Positions 1-5,201 of a DNA stretch of 5,201 bases are shown here, in pieces. The DNA comes from DASSBG01 sp965651365 (lineage in GTDB: Bacteria > Pseudomonadota > Gammaproteobacteria > Xanthomonadales > Rhodanobacteraceae), in the NCBI GenBank assembly GCA_965651365.1, contig CBFGSA010000166.1, forward strand, positions 1 through 5,201, in the 5' to 3' direction. How positions within the stretch are numbered: the stretch's first letter is position 1; each line of letters begins with the position of its first letter. A model generated the notes under the pieces. It searched no databases. It had not been told where the DNA came from and saw nothing but the letters and a program-made list of their open reading frames with translations. The position numbers and the translations under genes were made by a program.

Positions 1-76
1 GCGTCGACATGGCTCACTCACATCAATTCGGAAACCGCCTATTGTCGCGTGAATCGCCCTGTACTGCCATGGGGCC

Positions 77-107
77 TGGCGGTTGCACGCCACTTTCACA
101 ACCGCCA
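77..107. repeat. 9-bp perfect inverted repeat upstream of the helicase gene
   Basis: The arms TGGCGGTTG (77-85) and CAACCGCCA (99-107) are exact reverse complements around a 13-base loop. The element ends about 95 bases before the preferred start of the SWIM-SNF2 gene. It could be an operator, an mRNA hairpin, or the terminator stem of an upstream gene, although no T-run follows it. The symmetry is seen directly; any function is a guess. Confidence 0.35.
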
Positions 108-201
108 TGACTTCCGGGACCGCAGCAATGGCGCTCGCAAGCACCGCATAGCCATGCAAAAATGTGTGGTTTCCAGCCGGACATTTGACCCCAGCCGATC
201 C

Positions 202-1839
202 ATGGACTCCACCGAACTGTTCGAAACGCTGTGCTTTGCCGATTGGGGATCGAACTTCGATGAGCGCACGTATTCGCGCGGCGCCGCCTATGCGGAGCAG
301 GGGCGGGTACTGGAGCTGGTCGTGGATGACAGTGCCCGGGATGAAGTGGCGCTGACCGGCCGCATCCGCGGCAGCGGACAGCACGTCTACCGCTGCCGCA
401 TCGAGTTCGAGTGGGGCGATGACTGGCTGGTGTTGCACAGCGACTGCAGTTGCCCGGTTGGCGTCGATTGCAAGCACGCGGCCGCCATGCTGCAATTGGG
501 CAGAGAACAGACACTGGCCCAGTTGGACCGGACCGAAGCACACAGCCAGGCCGAGCCGGCCTTGTTTGAGCAGAAATTGCCGCCCTGGCTGATAGCCTTG
601 CAGGCACGGCACCCGGAAGTGGCCGATGCCGACGATCTGTCGGCCTGGGAGCGCTGGCTGGAGACCTTGCACGCCGACCATGCGGCATACGAGCAACACA
701 ATGAGCAACGCGAGTTTGGCGTGCTGCTGCGTGCCGGCGACACAGGTTCCGCAGCAAGCCCGCAATTGCTGGCCTGCCCGGCCTGGTTGCGGCCAGCCAA
801 ATCCCGCGCCCGCCACAAGAGCATGGTGGACCCCAAAACGCTGACGCCGGATGCGCAATGGGGCGCCGTGCCGACACCGCCCGGCGGCTGGCCGGCCGAA
901 GTCGCCATCGCCCTGGCAGCGCTGGGGCCTTGCCGGCATACCCAGATCGGCGCACTGCGTTGGGCCTGGATCTCGTCGCGCCACGAGGAGCATGCGCTGG
1001 AACAGCTTCTGGAGCGTTACCCGGTCTGGTACGAACGTGGCAGCCAACCGATCCAGCGCGGGCCGGATCTGCCCTTGCAGATCCACTGGCAAGCTGACCA
1101 GCGCGGCAATCAGCACCTGGCCGCGACCTTGCCCGATCGCGCATTGCTGTTGCGTGGCGCGCGCTTGTGGTACGTCGACAGGCAGGCGGGACAATTCGGA
1201 CACGTGCAGGGGGATGCGCGTCTGCTGGACCGGATCCGTTACGCGCCAACCCTGCAGCCCGAGCATGCCGCTGCATTGCGCCAGCGGCTGCGTGCGTCCG
1301 GCTCGGCCACGGGCCTGCCCGTGCCCAGCGAGTTCGAGCCTCCCGCAACCGTCCGCGCCAAACCGGTTCCGACTCTGCACCTGCGGGTGGAAACGGCACC
1401 CGACTGGGAAGCCAGTCATCGGCTGGCCGTGGCCCGCCTGACATTTGACTACAAGGGCGCGCACCTGCCACCCGACCAGGCCGCCTGGCCGGTGGTGCGC
1501 CACCTGCACCAGGGAAAGCTGCTGGACATCCATCGCGACATCGCCACCGAAGCCGACGCCAGAAAACAACTTGGGGCCCTGGACTTCGTGACGATCCGGG
1601 AACTGTACCAATTCCGCTTCAAGTCGGATCAGTGCGAACCGGGGGAACTGGTGGTGCGTCCGCTGGCCCACCGGCCACCCTTGAGTCCGGAAGCCTGCCG
1701 AAGCCTGCCAGGCCATCCTCGAACAACTGGCCGCGGCCGGCTTCCACATCGACTACGCAGACGACTTTCCACACGAGAAACTGGTCGAAATCGAGGACTG
1801 GCACGCCGACATCGAGCCCAGCGGCAATGCCTGGTTTGA
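202..1839 (+). CDS. N-terminal fragment of the split helicase: SWIM zinc-finger protein
   Basis: This is the upstream open frame as it stands. It encodes 545 residues: 499 native ones, then 46 aberrant residues after the duplication, rich in Arg, Gly and Leu, ending at TGA 1837-1839. The SWIM motif CSCPVGVDCKH (C-x-C-x6-C-x-H, residues 82-92) is the metal-binding hallmark and is thought to bind DNA or protein. Residues of roughly 110-499 belong to the poorly conserved region that precedes the SNF2 core in these proteins. I see no ATPase motif, signal peptide or membrane segment. If translated alone it would be a zinc-binding protein without motor activity. Extending to GTG 49 would give 596 residues, but the added part does not look conserved. 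The frame is in fact open to the left edge of the window, so an even longer N-terminus cannot be excluded. Confidence 0.6.
   Translation: MDSTELFETLCFADWGSNFDERTYSRGAAYAEQGRVLELVVDDSARDEVALTGRIRGSGQHVYRCRIEFEWGDDWLVLHSDCSCPVGVDCKHAAAMLQLGREQTLAQLDRTEAHSQAEPALFEQKLPPWLIALQARHPEVADADDLSAWERWLETLHADHAAYEQHNEQREFGVLLRAGDTGSAASPQLLACPAWLRPAKSRARHKSMVDPKTLTPDAQWGAVPTPPGGWPAEVAIALAALGPCRHTQIGALRWAWISSRHEEHALEQLLERYPVWYERGSQPIQRGPDLPLQIHWQADQRGNQHLAATLPDRALLLRGARLWYVDRQAGQFGHVQGDARLLDRIRYAPTLQPEHAAALRQRLRASGSATGLPVPSEFEPPATVRAKPVPTLHLRVETAPDWEASHRLAVARLTFDYKGAHLPPDQAAWPVVRHLHQGKLLDIHRDIATEADARKQLGALDFVTIRELYQFRFKSDQCEPGELVVRPLAHRPPLSPEACRSLPGHPRTTGRGRLPHRLRRRLSTRETGRNRGLARRHRAQRQCLV
1690..1709 (+). 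repeat. Exact 10-bp tandem duplication causing the frameshift
   Basis: GAAGCCTGCC is present at 1690-1699 and again at 1700-1709 with no mismatch. Ten is not a multiple of three, so the second copy moves the downstream code from frame 1 to frame 2. With one copy removed, residues before and after the junction form one uninterrupted SNF2-family protein. Two tandem copies could arise by replication slippage and could also revert by it, but two copies alone do not show phase variation. Confidence 0.9.
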
Positions 1840-1900
1840 TGTCTCGCTGGGCATTGATGTCGGCGGCGAGCGCATCGATCTGCTGCCCATCCTGCGCCGG

Positions 1901-3616
1901 GTGCTGGCCGACCCGACGTTTTCGCGCCGTCCGGTCAAGGGCGAAAAGAAGAATGCCGTGCACCGCGTGCTGATCGACGAAAACCGCAGCGTCGAGATTC
2001 CGCTCAGCCGCCTGCGCGCGCTGGTCGAACCCTTGCTGGAGTGGCTGGAGGACGATGGCGAATTGCGCCTGCACCGCAGCCAGGCCCAGGCACTGCGCGC
2101 GCTGGCCGACGACAGCGGTCTGGTGTGGCGCGGGGGCGATGCGCTGCGCAAGCAACTGGAACGATTGACCGGGCACCAGCGCAGCGCCAGAGAGCCGCGC
2201 GGCTTCAAGGCCACCCTGCGCCCGTACCAGCGCGACGGCCTGGCCTGGCTGGATTTTCTCGGCAAGGCCGGGCTCGGCGGCATCCTGGCCGACGACATGG
2301 GCCTGGGCAAGACCGTGCAGGTGCTGGCGCATATCGTCGCTGCCCGCCAGCGGCGGCAACTGCGCGAGCCGGTGCTGGTGGTGGCGCCGACCAGCCTGGT
2401 CGGCAACTGGCGCGATGAAGCGGCCCGCTTCGCACCGCAGCTCAAGGTGCTGGTGATCCACGGCCCCGATCGCGCCGACCGCTACGACGAAATTGCCGGG
2501 CACCACCTGGTCATTACCACCTACCCGCTACTGCCCCGCGACAAGGAGCAGTTGCTGGAGCAGAAGTTCTCGCTGCTGGTGCTGGACGAGGCACAGGCGA
2601 TCAAGAACCCGCGCAGCCAGGCCGCACGGGTGGTGCGCGAACTGCACGCCGAGCGTCGTCTCGCCATGACCGGCACACCGCTGGAAAACCACCTGGGCGA
2701 ATTGTGGGCGCAATTCGACGCCGTCGAGTCCGGCCTGCTCGGCGGACACAAGCAATTCACCAAACTGTATCGCACGCCGATCGAGAAACACGGCGACAGC
2801 GAGCGCCAGCAGCGCCTCAACCGGCGCATCGGCGCGCTGCTTTTGCGCCGCAGCAAGGACCAGGTTCTGAAAGACCTGCCGACCAAGAATGAAATCGTGC
2901 GCACACTGGAACTGGAAGGCGGCCAGCGCAGCCTGTACGAGTCGCTGCGTCTGGCCCAGCACGAGCGCGTGCGCCAGGCCATCAAGCAGCGTGGCCTGTC
3001 GCAGGCCGGCATCATCGTGCTCGATGCCCTGCTGAAACTGCGCCAGGCCTGCTGCGATCCGCGCCTGGTCAAGCTGGCCAGCGCGAAAAAGGTCAAGACC
3101 TCGGTCAAGCTCGATGCCCTGCTGGAGCTGGTCGAGGGTTTGGTCGGCGAGGGCCGGCGCATCCTGCTGTTCTCGCAGTTCACCGAGATGCTGGGCCTGA
3201 TCGAAGCGGCGCTGAAAAAGCGCAACATCGCGCATCAGATACTGACCGGCCAGACCCCTGGAACCCGGCGTGCCGCCCTGGTCAAGCGCTTCCAGAGCGG
3301 CACCGTGCCGGTTTTTCTGATCAGCCTCAAGGCCGGCGGCGTCGGCCTCAACCTGACCGCCGCCGACACCGTGATCCACTACGACCCGTGGTGGAACCCG
3401 GCGGTCGAGGCCCAGGCCACCGACCGCGCCCACCGCATCGGCCAGGACAAGCCGGTGTTTGTCTACCGCCTGATCGCCAGCGGCACCGTCGAGGAGAAAA
3501 TCCAGACCATGCAGGCACGCAAGGCCGAGCTGGCCAAAGCCGTGCTCGAAGGCGGCACCAGCCAGCGCCTGCGCTTCGACGAAAAAGACCTGGCCGAGCT
3601 GTTCGCCCCGCTGTGA
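1901..3616 (+). CDS. C-terminal fragment of the split helicase: SNF2 ATPase/helicase core
   Basis: From GTG 1901 this frame encodes 571 residues that include both RecA-like lobes of a SNF2 ATPase. Visible motifs are Walker A DMGLGKT (2294-2314), DEAQ (2585-2596), TGTPLENHLGELW (from 2669), motif V SLKAGGVGLNLTAADTVI (from 3323) and motif VI QATDRAHRIGQ (3413-3445). The frame is open back to a stop at 1682-1684, and the native protein clearly extends upstream of 1901 (FHIDYADDFPHEKLVEIEDW at 1742-1801). GTG 1901 is the first usual start codon after that stop, not the ancestral start. I see no Shine-Dalgarno before it. A separately made product would keep the motor but lose the SWIM finger and most of the N-terminal region. 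Whether it is made depends on reinitiation or internal initiation, which the sequence does not show. Confidence 0.7.
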   Translation: MLADPTFSRRPVKGEKKNAVHRVLIDENRSVEIPLSRLRALVEPLLEWLEDDGELRLHRSQAQALRALADDSGLVWRGGDALRKQLERLTGHQRSAREPRGFKATLRPYQRDGLAWLDFLGKAGLGGILADDMGLGKTVQVLAHIVAARQRRQLREPVLVVAPTSLVGNWRDEAARFAPQLKVLVIHGPDRADRYDEIAGHHLVITTYPLLPRDKEQLLEQKFSLLVLDEAQAIKNPRSQAARVVRELHAERRLAMTGTPLENHLGELWAQFDAVESGLLGGHKQFTKLYRTPIEKHGDSERQQRLNRRIGALLLRRSKDQVLKDLPTKNEIVRTLELEGGQRSLYESLRLAQHERVRQAIKQRGLSQAGIIVLDALLKLRQACCDPRLVKLASAKKVKTSVKLDALLELVEGLVGEGRRILLFSQFTEMLGLIEAALKKRNIAHQILTGQTPGTRRAALVKRFQSGTVPVFLISLKAGGVGLNLTAADTVIHYDPWWNPAVEAQATDRAHRIGQDKPVFVYRLIASGTVEEKIQTMQARKAELAKAVLEGGTSQRLRFDEKDLAELFAPL

Positions 3617-3772
3617 TGGCGCGTCCTTGAAAATGGCAGCGTTGGCATGCACTTCACGGTCGCCGCGTTCGTCGAACACCCCCGCGGACATGTATAGAAT
3701 TCGGCACAATCCATACACGTTTTTCGCAAACGCATAGATTCTTGTGCGCGCCTTGACACAATTTGACCTGCG

Positions 3773-3795
3773 GGACTGCGCAGCACCCGCAGTCC
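3773..3795. repeat. Perfect 8-bp inverted repeat (hairpin) next to the REP-like element
   Basis: GGACTGCG (3773-3780) and CGCAGTCC (3788-3795) are exact reverse complements around a 7-base loop. A G-T wobble could add one pair outside. No T-run follows on the + strand, so it is not a classical intrinsic terminator. It lies five bases before the larger palindrome at 3801-3832, so the two may form one two-hairpin unit. Confidence 0.5.
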
Positions 3796-3800
3796 TCGTC

Positions 3801-3832
3801 ATTCTGGACGCCGCGAAGCGGCGATCCAGAAT
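3801..3832. repeat. REP-like palindromic element
   Basis: The arm ATTCTGGA (3801-3808) pairs with TCCAGAAT (3825-3832), and CGCCGC (3809-3814) pairs with GCGGCG (3818-3823). This makes a 14-bp stem with one bulged A (3824) and a GAA loop. It is preceded by GTC, giving the GTCATTCTGGA head seen in many dispersed bacterial palindromes. Such elements are non-coding and are sometimes mobilised by REP-associated tyrosine transposases; they can stabilise mRNA ends or attenuate transcription. Here it lies 3' of the helicase gene and about 60 bases before the ERCC4 gene. Assignment to a repeat family is inference, because only one copy is in the window. Confidence 0.7.
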
Positions 3833-3892
3833 CCACTTCCTGGCCGGAGCACGCATGCTAACGGCTTCGAACCTAGACCGAGCCACAGTCCG

Positions 3893-4957
3893 ATGAATGC
3901 CTGGTGGATTGTCGAAAAAACCGCGGATGCGCGCTTCCCCTACCGCATCCGCATCGAGCAGAACGGCCGCGTGTTGCTGTGCGTGCGCGCGCAGGATGCC
4001 TGGCCTGGCGCGGGCAAACAGATCTTCTGCCTGCGCGAGAGCGAAGCCGATCCGGATGAGGAGCTGACGCCGCACGAAAGGGTACCTGTCACCCACCTGT
4101 CGCGGCTGGGCCGCAAGCTGACGCTGGCGCTGGACCGGCCGCAGCGCAAGCGCTGCGAATTCCTGAAACTGGAAAAGCAGCGCAAGGACGGCAGCGGCAG
4201 CTACGAGCAGATCTTTCTGCGCACCCAGGCTGCGATCCGTGCGCACAAATCGGCCAAGCGCACCGAGCTCATCGCCCGCGGCATCGGCCATGTGGTGATC
4301 GACAGTGCCGAACGCTACCCCTGGCGTTTTCCCGGAACCGAAACCAGCCGCCGCAAACTGCCGGCCGGCGACTACGCACTGCGTCACGATGAGCGACTGG
4401 TGTGCGTGGTCGAGCGCAAGTCCCGCGACAATTTTCTTGGTGACCTGTCCCGACTGAAAGTGTTGCAGCAGCAACTGGCGGAACTTTCCAGCTACCCGCA
4501 TGCGGCCCTGGTGATCGAAGCCCAATACCGCGACTTTGGCGACCCGAAGCATCTCGGGCCCTGGCCCGCCGCCCACGTGCAGCGCGTGCTGGCCGAACTG
4601 GGCGTGCTGTTCCCCGCCGTGCAGATCGTGTTCGCCGGCAATCGCAAGCTGGCCAATCTGTGGACCCAGCGCTATTTCGCTGCTGCCAGCGCGAGCCTGG
4701 CCAGCCCCGCCCCGGACAGCGTGCGCGAAGTCAGCTCGCAGTACGTCGGCCAGCCGACCCGCGGCGGGCTCGACACCCGCATCCGTCTGGCGGCCCTCAA
4801 CGACATGCCCGAGCGCTTCCGCATCCGCACCCTGCACCAGCACTTCCCCGACACCCCGCGCAGCCGCATCAAGCGCATCCTCGATCAGCTCCGCAAAGAA
4901 GGCCGCCTCAGCACCGAAGGCCGCGGCGCCGGCACCCACTGGTGCCGCAACCACTGA
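3893..4957 (+). CDS. ERCC4 (XPF/Mus81-type) nuclease domain protein
   Basis: This 354-residue protein carries the nuclease signature of the XPF/ERCC4 family, metal-dependent endonucleases that cut branched or damaged DNA. GDY (159-161) is followed by hydrophobic strands and then ERKS (174-177) within VVERKSRDNFLGDL. The fold continues with LVIEA (206-210) and VQIVFAGN (243-250), as expected for a domain covering roughly 128-260. The family motif is GDXnERKX3D; here the position for the last Asp is Asn180, with Asp179 just before it. Residues 1-100 are not recognised; 68-125 are basic and may contact DNA. The end (about 290-350) has a helix-rich segment followed by RLSTEGRGAGTHW, which resembles a winged helix-turn-helix. 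I do not see a helicase domain or a clear helix-hairpin-helix pair, unlike eukaryotic XPF. No signal peptide or membrane segment is visible, so it should be cytoplasmic. ATG 3893 lacks a strong Shine-Dalgarno. The gene follows the helicase by 276 bp in the same direction. Confidence 0.85.
   Translation: MNAWWIVEKTADARFPYRIRIEQNGRVLLCVRAQDAWPGAGKQIFCLRESEADPDEELTPHERVPVTHLSRLGRKLTLALDRPQRKRCEFLKLEKQRKDGSGSYEQIFLRTQAAIRAHKSAKRTELIARGIGHVVIDSAERYPWRFPGTETSRRKLPAGDYALRHDERLVCVVERKSRDNFLGDLSRLKVLQQQLAELSSYPHAALVIEAQYRDFGDPKHLGPWPAAHVQRVLAELGVLFPAVQIVFAGNRKLANLWTQRYFAAASASLASPAPDSVREVSSQYVGQPTRGGLDTRIRLAALNDMPERFRIRTLHQHFPDTPRSRIKRILDQLRKEGRLSTEGRGAGTHWCRNH
4930..4947. repeat. 7-bp hairpin inside the 3' end of the ERCC4 gene
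   Basis: CGGCACC (4930-4936) and GGTGCCG (4941-4947) are perfect complements around a CACT tetraloop, ending eight bases before the stop codon. No T-run follows. It may be only a by-product of GC-rich coding sequence, or it may slow exonucleases at the mRNA end. Confidence 0.25.
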
Positions 4958-4968
4958 CAGCAGCGCGA

Positions 4969-5028
4969 GCAAAGCAAAGCGTGCCCACGCGGAAAGTAGG
5001 GTGGGCAAAGCGAAGCGTGCCCACGCGG
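4969..5028. repeat. Two direct copies of a 24-bp intergenic repeat
   Basis: GCAAAGCAAAGCGTGCCCACGCGG (4969-4992) recurs at 5005-5028 with a single A-to-G difference, 36 bases start to start. The second copy is preceded by GTAGGGTG, so GTGGGCA (5001-5007) and TGCCCAC (5018-5024) form a 7-bp stem with a 10-base loop; the first copy lacks this left arm. Similar GGGTGGGCAAAGCG-CGTGCCCACG repeats are, as far as I know, scattered between genes of many proteobacteria. The pair lies just after the ERCC4 stop codon and may end or protect its transcript. Confidence 0.7.
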
Positions 5029-5091
5029 TGTCCAAACACCCCGCCCGAGCCAGCGTCTCAGCTCCTGCGACGCACTCATGCGATACCTCCC

Positions 5092-5118
5092 TTGCCCGCC
5101 ATACGCACTGGCGATAGT
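5092..5118 (+). promoter_or_regulatory. Weak candidate sigma70-type promoter
   Basis: TTGCCC (5092-5097) and GATAGT (5113-5118) each match four of six consensus bases for -35 and -10. The 15-base spacer is short. The site lies 20 bases before the ATG at 5138, which would leave a very short leader. The location is plausible but the match is poor. Confidence 0.25.
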
Positions 5119-5126
5119 CTGCACGC

Positions 5127-5131
5127 AGGGG
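5127..5131 (+). promoter_or_regulatory. Ribosome binding site of the gene at 5138
   Basis: AGGGG lies six bases before ATG 5138, followed by a second purine-rich AAGGA directly before the start. It is the clearest Shine-Dalgarno in the window and the main reason for calling a gene start here. Confidence 0.6.
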
Positions 5132-5137
5132 AAGGAC

Positions 5138-5201
5138 ATGAAACGCCATTCAGAACCGCAGGTCAGCAAGGATCATTCCGCCGCAACGCCAACACGCCGC
5201 C
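5138..5201 (+). CDS. Start of an unidentified gene, cut by the right edge
   Basis: Twenty-one codons are visible, starting MKRHSEPQVSKDHSAATPTRR, with no stop before the window ends. The peptide is hydrophilic and basic, with no signal-peptide hydrophobic stretch in the visible part; it could be a disordered N-terminal tail. The start is supported by the purine-rich site just upstream and by the 180-base gap after the ERCC4 gene. The product cannot be identified from this much sequence. Confidence 0.55.
   Translation, partial: MKRHSEPQVSKDHSAATPTRR

Larger units (their letters stand above)
202..3616 (+). pseudogene. SWIM zinc-finger SNF2-family DEAD/DEAH-box helicase, frameshifted by a 10-bp tandem duplication
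   Basis: This is one ancestral gene for a SNF2-family ATP-dependent DNA translocase with an N-terminal SWIM zinc finger; such proteins move on DNA and remodel protein-DNA complexes. Reading starts in frame 1. At 1690-1709 the 10-mer GAAGCCTGCC occurs twice in tandem, and coding continues in frame 2. Deleting one copy gives a continuous junction (LSPEACQAILEQLAAAGF) and a 1134-residue protein, a length I consider usual for this family. In restored numbering the SWIM ligands are C82, C84, C90 and H92. A bacterial SNF2-associated region (WFDVSLGIDVGGERIDLLP) precedes the core. Core motifs are LRPYQRDG (669-676), Walker A DMGLGKT (695-701, K700), DEAQ (792-795), TGTPLEN (820-826), motif IV ILLFSQF (from 984), motif V GGVGLNLT (from 1042) and motif VI DRAHRIGQ (1071-1078, arginines 1072 and 1075). 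All core motifs are intact, so the duplication is the only visible lesion. It may be a real recent mutation or a sequencing or assembly error. The start at ATG 202 is preferred because protein-like sequence begins there, but there is no clear Shine-Dalgarno. In-frame alternatives are ATG 154 and GTG 49. Confidence 0.85.
3617..3892. other. Intergenic region between the helicase and ERCC4 genes
   Basis: These 276 bases contain no convincing gene. The stretch of about 3690-3765 is visibly richer in A and T than its surroundings and holds a perfect TTGACA (3753-3758) and a TATAGAAT (3693-3700). They are in the wrong order and spacing to form one sigma70-type promoter. Two hairpins follow at 3773-3832. 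A promoter for the downstream ERCC4 gene probably lies here, but I cannot place it. Confidence 0.5.

Noticed and set aside
23..1471. A 482-codon open frame on the minus strand
   Set aside because: It is antisense to the SWIM region, is rich in Arg, Pro and Ala as shadow frames are, and has no motif.
1681..1839. Programmed ribosomal frameshift
   Set aside because: There is no slippery heptamer at the junction, and an exact 10-bp duplication explains the frame change completely.
3617..3690. Possible minus-strand peptide starting MSAGVFDERGD just after the helicase gene
   Set aside because: It looks somewhat protein-like, but it continues antisense into the helicase gene, has no ribosome binding site that I can see, and matches no family I know.
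3691..3724. Intrinsic terminator for the helicase gene (TGTAT...ATACA followed by a run of five T)
   Set aside because: The stem is only five A/T-rich pairs with a 17-base loop, too weak to support a terminator call.
3753..3781. Sigma70 promoter with TTGACA as -35
   Set aside because: No acceptable -10 box lies 15-19 bases downstream; the sequence there is GC-rich and forms the hairpin at 3773-3795.
4969..5028. CRISPR array
   Set aside because: There are only two repeat units with a 12-base gap, too short for a spacer, and no cas gene is present.
2528..5149. An 873-codon open frame on the minus strand
   Set aside because: It runs antisense through the helicase core, the intergenic region and the ERCC4 gene. 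It shows no recognisable domain, and both + strand genes have clear family motifs. Long antisense frames are expected in GC-rich DNA.

Overview
This is a GC-rich bacterial window. Every gene I can support lies on the + strand, and codon third positions are strongly G/C. The palindromic repeat beginning GTCATTCTGGA and the short GGGTGGGCAAAGCGAAGCGTGCCCACG-type repeats resemble intergenic repeats I associate with gamma- or betaproteobacteria, perhaps a Xanthomonadales-like organism. That placement is an inference from repeat style and composition; no marker gene is present.

Layout. Positions 1-201 are a leader with no convincing gene and one 9-bp inverted repeat. Positions 202-3616 hold a large SWIM zinc-finger plus SNF2-type helicase gene. 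It is broken in this sequence: an exact 10-bp tandem duplication (1690-1699 and 1700-1709) shifts the frame. Removing one copy joins the two halves into a continuous 1134-residue protein. As written, the sequence encodes a 545-residue N-terminal fragment (SWIM) and a separate open frame from GTG 1901 that contains the whole helicase core.

Positions 3617-3892 are a 276-bp intergenic stretch. It has an A/T-richer segment and two adjacent hairpins, the second a REP-like palindrome. Positions 3893-4957 encode a 354-residue protein with an ERCC4 (XPF/Mus81-type) nuclease domain. Positions 4958-5137 are intergenic and carry two copies of a 24-bp direct repeat. At 5138 a third gene begins behind a good ribosome binding site and runs off the right edge after 21 codons.

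How the genes might work together. A SNF2 translocase remodels protein-DNA complexes, and an ERCC4 nuclease cuts branched or damaged DNA, so both fit DNA repair, recombination or defence. They are in the same orientation, but 276 bp and REP-like hairpins lie between them, so they are probably separate transcription units. Shared function is only a hypothesis. I see no clear new multi-gene system. The most solid unusual observation is the 10-bp duplication that splits the helicase gene.
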